Source: Paracoccaceae bacterium (lineage in GTDB: Bacteria; Pseudomonadota; Alphaproteobacteria; Rhodobacterales; Rhodobacteraceae). Taken from it: 64,000 bases of DNA. The stretch is taken from positions 1 to 64,000 of the forward strand of contig JAGQRW010000001.1 of the NCBI GenBank assembly GCA_020425085.1, given 5' to 3'. Both the position numbers and the translations under genes were made by a program. Under the pieces are notes generated by a model that was not told the DNA's origin, ran no database searches, and was given only the letters and a program-made list of their open reading frames with translations. Below are positions 38,208 through 47,830 of this stretch, one piece after another (the first letter of the stretch is position 1; every line of letters begins with the position of its first letter).

Positions 38208-41200
38208 TCAGCCCGCCACAGCCGCCAGCAAGCTGGCATTACCGCCCGCTGCCGTGGTGTCGATGCAGACATGCCGCTCCAGCCGACACCTTTCAGCCAG
38301 ATCATGACCTGACGCCAGCCCGATCAACCTGCCCTTGCGCGCAGCCAGTGCGCGGCGCAATGTCCGCGATGCCGCCTCGTCCCCCCAGAACGCCACCAGA
38401 TCAATGCCTGCAAGATCCGTCAGGGCAGCCGGATCAAGTTGTCCGTTTATCCCTTCGGCCAGCCCCAGCCCCGGCGCGACAGCAACCGCGTAACAGCCGT
38501 TGGCCAGCGCGATCGTTGCCTGCTCGCGCGCAGCCTCTGCCCCCGGCCCTAGGCAAAGAACCGTTCCCCGACCGTAAACCGACAAGCGATTGGATTCGCC
38601 GGTTGGCCCCGGCAGGGCGGTTGATCCAAGGCAGGGCGGGTTGGGTAAACCTTCGACATTCAGCGCCCGCCTGACCTCATCCATATTTGCGGCTTCACCC
38701 CTGACGTCGTGGTTGACAATCGGCGGACTGAAGCGGAATCGCGGCAGATAGGATGGCCCGCCCGCCTTTGGTCCGGTCCCCGAAAGCCCCTCACCGCCGA
38801 ACGGTTGCGAGCCAACCACCGCGCCGATCTGGTTGCGGTTGATATAGATATTGCCGACCTTCAGGCGTGAAATCACCTGATCCACCCGGTCATCAATGCG
38901 CGAATGCATCCCAAATGTCAGCCCATAACCCGATGCATTGACCGCATCAACAATCGTATCAATCTGATCCGCCTTGAAGGTGGTGACATGCAAAACCGGC
39001 CCGAAAACCTCACGCGTAAGGTCAGCGATGCCGCCAAGGCGGATCACCGCAGGTGGTGCGAAATTACCGCCCTCAGGCACATCAAGGCATTTCAGCAACC
39101 GCCCGTCACGCCGCGCGGCATCAATATGGGCGCGAATATCGGCATTGGCGGCGGCATTGATGACCGGCCCCACATCGGTGGCCATCGCCCACGGATTGCC
39201 GATCACCAGCTCGTCCATCGCGCCAAACAGCATTTCCATGAAATGTTCGGCGATATCTTCCTGCAAATACAGCATCCTCAGCGCCGAACACCGTTGCCCC
39301 GCCGACTGGAACGATCCGGTGACGATATCGCGGATCGCCTGTTCCGGCAGCGCGGTGCTGTCGACGATCATCACATTCAGCCCGCCGGTTTCAGCAATTA
39401 GCGGCGCATGCGGGGCCATCCCCGCCGCCATGGCCCGGTTGATGGTCTGCGCCGTAGCAGTTGAGCCGGTAAAGCAAACGCCGCCAATGCGCCGGTCCGA
39501 GGTAAGCGCACTGCCGACCACCGATCCGCGCCCCGGCAGAAATTGCAGCACCTCGCGCGGCACACCGGCCTTGTGCAGCAACCCCACGGCCAGAAAAGCG
39601 ATGATCGCCGTTGGTTCTGCTGGTTTGGCCAGAACACCGTTACCCGCCGCCAGCGCCGCCGCAATCTGGCCGGTGAATATCGCCAAAGGAAAGTTCCAGG
39701 GCGAGATACAGGCAAACAGCCCACATGCCTTGCCGCCATCGGCTGATTCAGCTTCAGCCGCATAATAGCGAAGGAAATCCACCGCTTCGCGCAGTTCAGA
39801 AATCGCATCCTTCGGGGTTTTCCCGGCCTCGCGCGTCAGAACCGCAAATATCTCGCCAAACGATGCCTCATACAAATCTGCGGCCCGGCGCAGGATTTCC
39901 GCCCGTTCAGTGGACTTTGCATCCCAGGGTTTCGCCGCCGCCAGCGCCGCCTCGACATCATCGGCATCCGCCAGCGTGACCGTGCCAGGATGGTCCAAAG
40001 GCTGCGCCGGGTTGATCACCTCCAAAACCTCAGTTCCGTTGCTTTCAATGGCAAGTAGCGGTTTCACCGACCAGACCGCCGCCTTGAACTGATCCCGCGC
40101 CAGATCAATCTGTTCCAGATCGGTTTCATCATGCAAATCCCAGCCGCGTGAATTTTGCCTTGTAGCACCATAAATCGCAGCGGGCAGAACCACGCCAACC
40201 GCCTCGGGCAGGTTTTCCAGTGCCGAAAATGGATCGGTAGCAACCTCATCGGGTGGCACATCCAGATCGACAATCTGGTTGACGAAAGATGAGTTGGCAC
40301 CGTTTTCCAGCAATCGCCTCACCAGGTAGGCCAGCAAATCACGATGCGTGCCGACCGGTGCATAGATCCGGCAACGTGTTTTCTTTTGTGCCAGAACCAG
40401 CGAATGCAGCGACTCCCCCATGCCTTGCAACCGCTGGAATTCAAACCCGTCCCGCCCGTTTGCCATTTCCAGAATTGTCGCCACCGTATGCGCATTATGG
40501 GTGGCGAATTGCGGATAGATACGATCGGTCATGCCAAACAGCTTTTGCGCACACAAGATATAGGCAGCATCAGTCATCGCCTTGCGCGTGAATACCGGAA
40601 ATCCTGCCAGCCCTTCGACCTGCGCGCGCTTGATCTCGCTGTCCCAATAGGCGCCCTTGACCAGCCGTACCATGATGCGACGGTCCAGACTGGCCGCCAG
40701 CGCATGGAGCCAGTCAAGCACCGCCCCGGCGCGTTTACCATAGGCCTGCACCACCACGCCGAACCCGTCCCATCCCGCCAGATCCGGATCACGCAGAACC
40801 GCCGCTATCACATCAAGCGACAATTCCAGGCGATCCGCCTCCTCGGCGTCGATATTGAAACCCATGCCGGCCTTTTTCGCCTGCCGCGCCAGCTTGCGGG
40901 TGGAGCTGACAAGTTCACGCAACACCCGTTCGCGCTGGCCAACCTCATAACGCGGATGCAGTGCCGACAGCTTGACGGAAATGCCGGGATTTTCGCGGAT
41001 ATTGGCAGATTTACACTCCGTCGCCAGTTCACGGATTGCCGCTGAATAGGCGTCGAAATACTTCCTTGCATCGTCGGCGGTCATCGCCGCCTCGCCCAGC
41101 ATGTCATAGGAAAAGGTAAACCCTTGTCCAGCCAGTTTGCGCCCGCGCGACACCGCCTCGTCAATGGTTCGGCCCAGCACGAACTGATGGCCAAGTTCAC

Positions 41201-41693
41201 GGATGGCGCGACCGACGGCGGTACGGATCACCGGCTCGCCCAGCCTTTTAATGGCGCTGTGGAGGGTGGCGGCAATGCCTTCGCCTGTATCTTCCTGCAA
41301 TACTTTGCCGGTCAGCATCAAAGCCCAGGTCGAGGCGTTCACCAATGACGACGATGATTTCCCCAGATGTGCGCCCCATGCCGAAGGTGCGATCTTGTCC
41401 TCGATCAGCGCGTCCATGGTATAGGCATCGGGCACCCTCAGCAGTGCCTCGGCCAGACACATCAGGGCAACACCTTCATCGGTGGAAAGACCGTATTCCG
41501 CCAAAAACACCTCCATCAGGCCGGGGTTGTCATCGGCGCGGATCTGTTTCACCAGATCGACCGCCTGCGCCGTGGCGCGGTGGCGTAGGTCGGCGGAAAC
41601 CGGCGCTGTTGACATGAAATCAGAGAGTGCGGCCATTTCATTGGCAAGATGGGCTTTGCGAATGGCATGACGCAGGCGGGCAAGGTCGTTCAT
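38208..41693 (-). CDS. putA: Bifunctional proline dehydrogenase / L-glutamate gamma-semialdehyde dehydrogenase
   Basis: A 1161-residue PutA that converts proline to glutamate. The proline dehydrogenase barrel (about residues 170-470) has YDMLGEAA, SVKLSALHPRYE and YLVRRLLENGANSSF. The P5C dehydrogenase domain (about 535-1000) has SPWNFPL, FTGSTATAQT, Glu768 in AETGG and the nucleophile Cys802 in SAGQRCSALRM. It lacks the N-terminal ribbon-helix-helix DNA-binding domain of enteric PutA, so it does not regulate itself. An Lrp-type regulator is divergently encoded 120 bases away. The start ATG at 41693 is preceded by AAGGATT. Confidence 0.96.
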   Translation of the reverse strand: MNDLARLRHAIRKAHLANEMAALSDFMSTAPVSADLRHRATAQAVDLVKQIRADDNPGLMEVFLAEYGLSTDEGVALMCLAEALLRVPDAYTMDALIEDKIAPSAWGAHLGKSSSSLVNASTWALMLTGKVLQEDTGEGIAATLHSAIKRLGEPVIRTAVGRAIRELGHQFVLGRTIDEAVSRGRKLAGQGFTFSYDMLGEAAMTADDARKYFDAYSAAIRELATECKSANIRENPGISVKLSALHPRYEVGQRERVLRELVSSTRKLARQAKKAGMGFNIDAEEADRLELSLDVIAAVLRDPDLAGWDGFGVVVQAYGKRAGAVLDWLHALAASLDRRIMVRLVKGAYWDSEIKRAQVEGLAGFPVFTRKAMTDAAYILCAQKLFGMTDRIYPQFATHNAHTVATILEMANGRDGFEFQRLQGMGESLHSLVLAQKKTRCRIYAPVGTHRDLLAYLVRRLLENGANSSFVNQIVDLDVPPDEVATDPFSALENLPEAVGVVLPAAIYGATRQNSRGWDLHDETDLEQIDLARDQFKAAVWSVKPLLAIESNGTEVLEVINPAQPLDHPGTVTLADADDVEAALAAAKPWDAKSTERAEILRRAADLYEASFGEIFAVLTREAGKTPKDAISELREAVDFLRYYAAEAESADGGKACGLFACISPWNFPLAIFTGQIAAALAAGNGVLAKPAEPTAIIAFLAVGLLHKAGVPREVLQFLPGRGSVVGSALTSDRRIGGVCFTGSTATAQTINRAMAAGMAPHAPLIAETGGLNVMIVDSTALPEQAIRDIVTGSFQSAGQRCSALRMLYLQEDIAEHFMEMLFGAMDELVIGNPWAMATDVGPVINAAANADIRAHIDAARRDGRLLKCLDVPEGGNFAPPAVIRLGGIADLTREVFGPVLHVTTFKADQIDTIVDAVNASGYGLTFGMHSRIDDRVDQVISRLKVGNIYINRNQIGAVVGSQPFGGEGLSGTGPKAGGPSYLPRFRFSPPIVNHDVRGEAANMDEVRRALNVEGLPNPPCLGSTALPGPTGESNRLSVYGRGTVLCLGPGAEAAREQATIALANGCYAVAVAPGLGLAEGINGQLDPAALTDLAGIDLVAFWGDEAASRTLRRALAARKGRLIGLASGHDLAERCRLERHVCIDTTAAGGNASLLAAVAG

Positions 41694-41813
41694 TGGTTGG
41701 GAATCCTTGTGATCATTTTGACAGGTACTATAACCGACAAGCAAAATTAGTGCTTCCCGAAGAATGGTCAATTACAGTAAGACCAGACCGATTTTTTAGA
41801 AGATGCCGGAAAA

Positions 41814-42287
41814 ATGAAAAGCAAACCAGAAACCAGCGGGAATCTTGACCGTTACGACATAAAGATTCTTGCCGCCCTTTCCGCCGATGGCCGCCTTACC
41901 CTTGGCGAGCTGGCCAAGATTGTCGGCCTGTCCAAAAGCCCGTGTCAGGTCAGGATGAAACGCTTGCAGGAAGAACGCTACATCCTTGGCTATCGTGCGG
42001 TTTTGAACCCGGTGAAACTTGGCCGCGACCACATCGCCTTTGTCGAGGTTCGCCTGACCGACACCACCGAACCTGCGCTGGACGCTTTCAATTCCGCCGT
42101 AATGGCGGTGCCCGAGATCGAACAATGCCACATGATTGCCGGATCGTTCGACTACCTTCTGAAAATTCGCACTACCGGCATTCGCAGTTATCGTCAGGTT
42201 CTGGGGGCAACGATCTCCAACCTGCCCAATGTTGGCAGCACTTCGACCCATGTTGCAATGCAATCGGTCAAGGATGACAGCTACTGA
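41814..42287 (+). CDS. Lrp/AsnC-family regulator, probable activator of putA (PutR-like)
   Basis: A 157-residue Lrp/AsnC regulator. The helix-turn-helix spans LTLGELAKIVGLSKSPCQVR (near residues 29-48), and the ligand-binding RAM domain follows (AFVEVRLTD, EIEQCHMIAGSFDYLLKIR). It is divergent from putA with a 120-base spacer that should contain both promoters. In Agrobacterium and Rhodobacter, a PutR of this type activates putA in response to proline, so the same role is inferred. The last 7 bases overlap the convergent permease gene. Confidence 0.88.
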   Translation: MKSKPETSGNLDRYDIKILAALSADGRLTLGELAKIVGLSKSPCQVRMKRLQEERYILGYRAVLNPVKLGRDHIAFVEVRLTDTTEPALDAFNSAVMAVPEIEQCHMIAGSFDYLLKIRTTGIRSYRQVLGATISNLPNVGSTSTHVAMQSVKDDSY

Positions 42288-43087
42288 CGCTGGCCACGCA
42301 AATGCCGGTTCAGCCGTCGGTTGACCAGACCAGAGGCCAGGGTCAAAAGCAGCGTGAACAAAACAAAATAGGCCGCGATGATCGGATAGGGCACGAACGG
42401 ATTGAAGGTCTTGTCAGCGAAATAATTCGCATAATAAAGCGCATCACCCTTTTGCCGCCATGCCGGAAAACTGGAAAAGAACACCAACGTAGTGGCATGA
42501 AACAAAAAGATCGCCTCGTTCGTGTAAGACGCCCAGGCAAGCCTGAGCATGGTCGGGAACACCACGCGGCGAAATCGGGTGCGGGGTGACATTCCGATGG
42601 CATCCGCCGCCTCGACATCGCCTTTCGGCACCGCCATCAGCGCGCCATGAAATATCTGCGCAGTATAGGCCGAGGTGTTCAGAAACAACACGATCAGCGC
42701 CCCCAGCCAGGCCTTGGTCAGCCAGCGTGTTTCGGCAGTGATGTCGATGAAACCCAGCGAGATGTCGAAACCAGCCTTGGGGATCAGCACAAAGGTCTCG
42801 TATGCAATAAAGAACTGGATAAACAGGGGTGAGCCGCGAAACACGAAAATGAACGCCTGTGCCGGGGCACGGAAAACCCAGCGGTCCGACGCTCGCGCCA
42901 ATGCGACGCCAACCGCCAGAAAGAACCCCAGCGCCAGCGCCAGCACCGCAAAATAGATGTTCCAGATCATGCCCGAACCGATCAGTATCGCCTGTTCACA
43001 GAACGTGATATCAGCCCTTGGCAACAAGCGTTCGCCGATGCCGACGGCACGCAATGCATAGGCGGCAAAGGTTTCGGCGCAACTCAT
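42281..43087 (-). CDS. Polar amino acid ABC transporter permease, HisM-like
   Basis: A 268-residue inner-membrane permease of the His/Glu/Gln/Arg transporter family. The EAA loop is present as EAADAIGMSPRTRFRRVVFP, and AFIFVFRGSPLFIQ is the usual N-proximal motif. The first 40 residues are an unusual extension before the first membrane helix. It overlaps the other permease gene by four bases, as is typical of the paired HisQ/HisM subunits. With the arginase and ornithine cyclodeaminase genes upstream, arginine or ornithine is the likely substrate. Confidence 0.9.
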   Translation of the reverse strand: MSCAETFAAYALRAVGIGERLLPRADITFCEQAILIGSGMIWNIYFAVLALALGFFLAVGVALARASDRWVFRAPAQAFIFVFRGSPLFIQFFIAYETFVLIPKAGFDISLGFIDITAETRWLTKAWLGALIVLFLNTSAYTAQIFHGALMAVPKGDVEAADAIGMSPRTRFRRVVFPTMLRLAWASYTNEAIFLFHATTLVFFSSFPAWRQKGDALYYANYFADKTFNPFVPYPIIAAYFVLFTLLLTLASGLVNRRLNRHLRGQRQ

Positions 43088-43947
43088 ACCGTTCCTCCGG
43101 CTGACATCTGCCCGCGCGATACCCGTCGGGTCAGCCGCGCAAACGCTCGTTCACTGATCCATGTCAACAACAGGTAAAACACCAGCAGCACCAGAAAATA
43201 CCCCAACCGCCAGTCACCATGCGGATATTCATATCGTGCCGTCTTTGCACCGCCGAGTTCACGTGCCCAGTATACGATGTCTTCTACCCCAAGCAGAAAC
43301 AGAAGCGGTGTCGCCTTGACCAGAATCATCCAGAGATTGCTTAGCCCCGGCAGCGCATAGACCCACATCTGTGGCAACAGGATGCGGCGAAAAACCTGCC
43401 GCCTTGACATGCCGAACGCAGCACCGGTTTCCAGTTGTGCGCCGGGAACCGCCGCCATGGCACCATAAATGGTGTTGGCGGCAAAAGCCCCGAACACCAC
43501 GGCAAAACCGATCATCGCAAGAAAAAAGCCATAAACCTCATGCACCCATTGCGGCGAGTTTCCCAGCGGCATCTTGGCCGCCGGACAGACCCGAAAATCG
43601 CTGCCTTGGCGGATCGGTTCGGTCCAGTCAGGGCAAAGAACGATGTGGCGCAGATATTCGATCCCCTGATCCAGTGCGATCAGGGCAAACATGAAAAAGA
43701 TGATATCAGGAATGCCGCGCACCATCGAGGTATAGGTCAGCCCCAGCCAGCGCAGCGGCAAAAACCGTGAACGTCGCGCCAATGCTCCGGAAAACCCCAA
43801 TAGCAGGATGAACGGCATCGTCAGCCCCAACAACAGCAGGACCGTGCCAAAGCTCAGATAAAAATCGAACTGCTTGCCGGTTGTCAGATAGCAGGACCAC
43901 CACGTCAGGCCGCTCAACACGCCGGGTTCTGCGCAATAATCAAACAT
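43084..43947 (-). CDS. Polar amino acid ABC transporter permease, HisQ-like
   Basis: A 287-residue permease, the partner of the HisM-like subunit. Motifs include TSMVRGIPDIIFFM and the EAA-like loop TGAAFGMSRRQVFRRILLP. The family is normally about 230 residues; the extra length lies in a periplasmic loop (about residues 95-135) rich in charged and cysteine residues, for example LCPDWTEPIRQG and FRVCPAAKMP. The start follows a stable stem-loop that separates it from the binding-protein gene. Confidence 0.9.
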   Translation of the reverse strand: MFDYCAEPGVLSGLTWWSCYLTTGKQFDFYLSFGTVLLLLGLTMPFILLLGFSGALARRSRFLPLRWLGLTYTSMVRGIPDIIFFMFALIALDQGIEYLRHIVLCPDWTEPIRQGSDFRVCPAAKMPLGNSPQWVHEVYGFFLAMIGFAVVFGAFAANTIYGAMAAVPGAQLETGAAFGMSRRQVFRRILLPQMWVYALPGLSNLWMILVKATPLLFLLGVEDIVYWARELGGAKTARYEYPHGDWRLGYFLVLLVFYLLLTWISERAFARLTRRVSRGQMSAGGTV

Positions 43948-43967
43948 CAGGGACCAATCTTCAGGGA

Positions 43968-43990
43968 TTGGGCCGCTTCAAGCGGCCCAA
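43968..43990 (-). promoter_or_regulatory. Stem-loop between binding-protein and permease genes
   Basis: TTGGGCCGCTT and AAGCGGCCCAA are perfect 11-base inverted repeats around a single base, so the loop must open a little. There is no T-run after it on the transcribed strand. Such hairpins protect the upstream binding-protein mRNA or reduce read-through, allowing more binding protein than permease. Confidence 0.65.
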
Positions 43991-44006
43991 CCCGATTGTT
44001 CAGCGA

Positions 44007-44744
44007 TCAATACTTGACGACGCGGCCTTCAAACCACTTGGCGATCAGTGCCGTCAGCGAACCGTCCGCTTTCATCGACTCGATGGCGGCATCGAACTTG
44101 GCCTTCAGCTCCTTGTCGGATTCGCGAAGCCCGATGGCGATGCCACCGCCAATGGCGACCGGTTCACCAATAAAGGCCAATTCACCGTTCGAAGCATTGA
44201 CGATATCAATCAAAAACGCATCGTCCGCCAACACCGCATCGGCTTCGCCTGAACGTACCGCAGCGACGGTTTCATCGGGTGAGGCAAATTCAACCAGCGT
44301 TGCCCCGGATGCCGCGACATAGGCTGCCTGAACAGTATTGGTTTGGGCCGCAACGACACCCTTGACCACATCCGCAGACGCCCCTTTCAACGCCACATAG
44401 GTCGACGGATCCGGCGGAAAATATTCCTCGGAAAAGTCTATTACCTTGTCGCGTTCAGCAGTAATCGTCATGGCTGCGATGATGGTGTCGTAGTTGCCGG
44501 AAACAAGGTTCGGGATAATCGAATCCCAGTCATTGGTCACCCAAGTGCATTCCAGTTTGGCGCGTTTGCATAGCTCATCGCCCAGTTCGCGTTCATATCC
44601 ATCAACTTCGCCCTTGTCGTTGATGAAGTTGAACGGGGCATAGGCCCCCTCGGTGCCCATGCGGATCACCTGTGCGCTGGCAGCAGTTGCGCCAAAGGCG
44701 GAGGCCAGAATGGCTGCGCCTGCAAGTTTTAGTATGGTTTTCAC
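44007..44744 (-). CDS. Periplasmic polar amino acid-binding protein of an ABC transporter
   Basis: A 245-residue solute-binding protein of the family-3 type. A signal peptide ends near AATAASAQ. The mature N-terminus reads VIRMGTEGAYAPFNFIND, and GYERELGDELCKRAKLECTW is the usual second motif. The start is GTG at 44742-44744, preceded by AGAGGAG; a longer frame beginning at 44918 would lose the signal peptide and was rejected. It lies 31 bases after the ATPase gene, and a stem-loop follows. A basic amino acid (arginine, ornithine) or an opine is the likely ligand by context. Confidence 0.92.
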   Translation of the reverse strand: MKTILKLAGAAILASAFGATAASAQVIRMGTEGAYAPFNFINDKGEVDGYERELGDELCKRAKLECTWVTNDWDSIIPNLVSGNYDTIIAAMTITAERDKVIDFSEEYFPPDPSTYVALKGASADVVKGVVAAQTNTVQAAYVAASGATLVEFASPDETVAAVRSGEADAVLADDAFLIDIVNASNGELAFIGEPVAIGGGIAIGLRESDKELKAKFDAAIESMKADGSLTALIAKWFEGRVVKY

Positions 44745-44775
44745 TTTTTTCTCCTCTAGTTCCTTGTTGGTGTTG

Positions 44776-45549
44776 TTAAAGTGTGCTGGCCAGAAATGCG
44801 CGGCATCGTTCCGAGACGGGGTTTCCGAACAAATCTGCGGGTGGTCCTTCTTCCTCGATGCGGCCATCGTGCAGAAAGATGGCCTTGTTGCTGACTTCGC
44901 GGGCAAATCCCATCTCATGAGTTACCACAACCATGGTTTTTCCGCTTTCCGCCAAATGTCGCATCACACGCAGAACCTCGCCCACCAGTTCAGGGTCAAG
45001 CGCCGATGTCGGCTCGTCGAACAACAGAACCTTCGGGTGCATCGCCAACGCACGGGCGATCGCCACGCGCTGCTGCTGGCCACCCGATAGCTGACTGGGG
45101 TAATTATCGAACTTTTCGGCGATGCCGACCTCGGCCAGAATATCCATCGCTTCGGCGCGAACCTCGGCGCGATCACGGCCAAGGACATGCAGCGGCGCCT
45201 CCATCACATTCTGCAGGACCGTCATGTGCGACCACAGATTGAACGACTGAAACACGAAACCCAACTGCATCCTGAGCCGCTGGATCTGCTTTGCATCTGC
45301 GCCCAGCAGGCGGCCCTTGCGATCCTTGCGCACCACCACTTCTTCACCATCCAGCACGATACGGCCGCTGTCCGGCGTTTCCAGAAAATTGATACAGCGC
45401 AGAAAAGTGGACTTGCCCGACCCGGATGAGCCGATGATCGAAATCACGTCCCCCTCCATCGCGGTCATCGAGATACCTTTGAGAACCTCAAGATTACCAA
45501 AGCTCTTGTGAATGTCATCGGCAATCAGGGCAATCTTCTGATCAGTCAA
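44776..45549 (-). CDS. Polar amino acid ABC transporter ATP-binding protein, HisP-like
   Basis: A 257-residue ATPase subunit. The Walker A is GSSGSGKS, the Q-loop lies in FVFQSFNLW, the signature motif is LSGGQQQ, the Walker B is [12 protein letters not shown], and the switch histidine is in [10 protein letters not shown]. An insertion [18 protein letters not shown] is typical of the HisP/OccP subfamily for histidine, arginine and octopine. The start is a TTG at 45549; no ATG lies close by and there is only a weak ribosome site. It is the first transporter gene, 134 bases after the cyclodeaminase gene. Confidence 0.93.
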   Translation of the reverse strand: MTDQKIALIADDIHKSFGNLEVLKGISMTAMEGDVISIIGSSGSGKSTFLRCINFLETPDSGRIVLDGEEVVVRKDRKGRLLGADAKQIQRLRMQLGFVFQSFNLWSHMTVLQNVMEAPLHVLGRDRAEVRAEAMDILAEVGIAEKFDNYPSQLSGGQQQRVAIARALAMHPKVLLFDEPTSALDPELVGEVLRVMRHLAESGKTMVVVTHEMGFAREVSNKAIFLHDGRIEEEGPPADLFGNPVSERCRAFLASTL

Positions 45550-45683
45550 GGGCAGTGTTCCGTTTCAGTTTCTGATGCATGGCGGGCGATTGCCCATGGT
45601 TCTGAAGCCAAGGCAGCCTGTTGCAGTTTTTTCCAAAGAGCAAGCCAAAACCGGTCATTGTCACAGCTTTACCCAGCGTTCAC

Positions 45684-46763
45684 TTACTGCTTCATGGTGG
45701 TAGTTTTGGCGGCGGCGCGCATCACCATACCATAAAGGTCGCGCGGATCATCCGGATCCGCCAACATGTCGAGATCAAGATAGTGACCGGTTTTCGGCAG
45801 CATGTCGCGGATGTATCGAAGGGCGCTGAAATCCTCGACGGCAAAACCGACGCTGTCAAACAGGGTGATCTGACGTTTATCGCGCCGCCCCGCTGCGCCG
45901 CCGCTAAACACCTTCCACAACTCGGTCACCTTGTGATCTGCCGGCAGTTGCTGGATTTCACCTTCGATCCGTGTCTGTTCGGGATATTCGACAAAGATAT
46001 CGCTCCGCAACAGAACGTCGCGGTGTAGCTCGGTCTTGCCGGGGCAGTCGCCGCCGATGGCGTTGATATGCACGCCACTTCCAACCATATTATCGGTCAG
46101 GATTGTCGCATATTGCTTGTCGGCGGTGCAGGTGGTGATGATCTCGGCCCCTGCAACAGCGTCTTCAGGGCTGTCGCAGGCAGTCAGGTGAAGGCCGGTC
46201 TGGCCAAGATTTCGCATCGCTTTTTCGGTGGCTCCACGGTCGATATCGTAAAAGCGCAGGTTCTGAATGCCGCAGATGGTGCGAAACGCCAAAGCCTGAA
46301 ATTCACATTGTGCGCCGTTGCCAATCAGCGCCATGGTTTTCGCTCCCGCCGGGGCCAGATATTTCGCCGCCAGCGCCGACATTGCCGCTGTCCTCAGCGC
46401 TGTCAGGATGGTCATTTCGCTAAGCAGAACCGGATAACCGTTGCTTACATCCGCCAAAAGACCAAACGCAGTCACCGTCTGCAACCCTTCGCTGGTATTC
46501 TTGGGATGACCGTTCACATATTTGAAACCATAAACTTCGCCGTCACTGGTCGGCATCAGTTCGATCACCCCGTTCGGCGAATGCGAGGCGATGCGGGGCG
46601 TCTTGTCAAATAACTCCCACCGCAGGAAATCCTGTTCGATATAGACGGCAAGATCAGACAGTACCGTTTCAATTCCAATGGCGTGCACCAGCCGCATCAT
46701 GTCAGCAACACTGACAAACGGCACCATCGCCAGCCGTGATGGCGCCGAAGGTTTCCCGGTCAT
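45684..46763 (-). CDS. ocd: Ornithine cyclodeaminase
   Basis: A 359-residue enzyme of the ornithine cyclodeaminase/mu-crystallin family that converts ornithine to proline and ammonia. It has the GFKYVNGHPKN motif, the ILTALRTAAMSALAAKYLA segment, the NAD-binding IGNGAQCEFQ motif, and INAIGGDCPGKTEL. The start at 46763 follows AAGGAGGTTTTGAA. It overlaps the end of the arginase gene by the conventional few bases, so the two enzymes are co-translated. It links the arginase product to PutA, which consumes proline. Confidence 0.93.
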   Translation of the reverse strand: MTGKPSAPSRLAMVPFVSVADMMRLVHAIGIETVLSDLAVYIEQDFLRWELFDKTPRIASHSPNGVIELMPTSDGEVYGFKYVNGHPKNTSEGLQTVTAFGLLADVSNGYPVLLSEMTILTALRTAAMSALAAKYLAPAGAKTMALIGNGAQCEFQALAFRTICGIQNLRFYDIDRGATEKAMRNLGQTGLHLTACDSPEDAVAGAEIITTCTADKQYATILTDNMVGSGVHINAIGGDCPGKTELHRDVLLRSDIFVEYPEQTRIEGEIQQLPADHKVTELWKVFSGGAAGRRDKRQITLFDSVGFAVEDFSALRYIRDMLPKTGHYLDLDMLADPDDPRDLYGMVMRAAAKTTTMKQ

Positions 46764-46764
46764 T

Positions 46765-47691
46765 TCAAAACCTCCTTGTCGGGCGGTCAAGCACCTTCCT
46801 GCCCAACAGGCTGGCGGTCAGATCAACCATCAACTGCGCCGTTCGTCCGCGCTCGTCCAGAAACGGGTTCAACTCCACCAGATCAAGTGAGGTGACACAA
46901 CCGGCGTCGTTCAGCATCTCCATGATAAGATGCGCCTCGCGGAAAGTCGCACCGCCCGGCACGGTCGTTCCCACCGCCGGGGCAATCGAAGGGTCAAGGA
47001 AATCCACGTCAAGACTGACATGCAGCATGCCACCTGCCGCCTTGATTCGCGCCAAAAACGCGCGTAATGGCGCAACTACGCCGCTTTCATCAATCGCCCG
47101 CATGTCGTGAACATCAATCGGCAGGTCCAATAATCGGGCGTTTTCGGCCGGATCAACCGAACGTATGCCCATCATGCAGATGTTTTCCGGCAAGACCTTT
47201 GCCTGTAGGGCCGGAAAATACGGCGTGAAACCCGGCAGGCCGGTGAAATAGGCCACTGGCACACCGTGAAGATTGCCACTGCTGGTGGTGTCGGGCGAAT
47301 GAAGATCAGGATGCGCATCCAGCCATAACACAAACAACGGTCGGTTCACCTTTGCCGCCTGGCGCGCCACCCCGGCCACCGTTCCCGCCGCCAGCGAATG
47401 ATCGCCGCCAAGAAAGATCGGAAAACCCGCCGCCGCCGCATCCTCAGCGGCATCGCTCAAGGCGCGGGTCCAACCGATCATCGCTTCGGGGTGGCGGGTG
47501 CCGGGCAGGGCATCTACCGGCAGTGGCTGGACATCCGGGCGGATATCGCCGCGATCCTCAACCGTATGACCGAGGCTTTGCAGCATCGCGACCAGCCCGG
47601 CGGTACGAAACGACGCTGGCCCCATCAGGCAACCGGGCTGACTGGCCCCGGTTTCCACCGGAGCGCCAATAAGTATGCAATGCCTGTACAC
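46765..47691 (-). CDS. rocF: Arginase
   Basis: A 308-residue ureohydrolase that splits arginine into ornithine and urea. The manganese-site motifs are GGDHS (95-99), DAHPDLH (from residue 125, with Asp125, His127 and Asp129), followed by SGNLHG, and SLDVDFLDP. The NLHG segment and length fit arginase rather than agmatinase. The start is GTG at 47689-47691 with GGAGGG upstream. It is divergent from a flavin-reductase/MarR fusion gene, with an AT-rich spacer between them. It begins the arginine catabolism and transport run. Confidence 0.94.
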   Translation of the reverse strand: MYRHCILIGAPVETGASQPGCLMGPASFRTAGLVAMLQSLGHTVEDRGDIRPDVQPLPVDALPGTRHPEAMIGWTRALSDAAEDAAAAGFPIFLGGDHSLAAGTVAGVARQAAKVNRPLFVLWLDAHPDLHSPDTTSSGNLHGVPVAYFTGLPGFTPYFPALQAKVLPENICMMGIRSVDPAENARLLDLPIDVHDMRAIDESGVVAPLRAFLARIKAAGGMLHVSLDVDFLDPSIAPAVGTTVPGGATFREAHLIMEMLNDAGCVTSLDLVELNPFLDERGRTAQLMVDLTASLLGRKVLDRPTRRF

Positions 47692-47782
47692 TTTGTGATT
47701 CCCTCCAGCGCAACACGTCTGTTTGCAGCATAACCCACAATTCGGTGAAAAAAGATGCCTTGTTATAACTCCCTATATATAT

Positions 47783-47798
47783 GATAAGTAATATTATC
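47783..47798. promoter_or_regulatory. AT-rich palindrome between arginase and the MarR-fusion gene
   Basis: GATAA and TTATC flank six bases in a markedly AT-rich stretch between two divergent genes. The site is the right size for a MarR-type dimer and would let the fusion protein control its own promoter and that of arginase. Confidence 0.45.
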
Positions 47799-47830
47799 GG
47801 ATTTGTACCGAAATACTCACGGAACGCCCC

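Noticed and set aside
41739-41755. AAGCA-N7-TGCTT between putA and the Lrp-type gene as an operator
   Set aside because: The arms are five bases and Lrp sites are degenerate, so it cannot be supported without homologues or footprinting.
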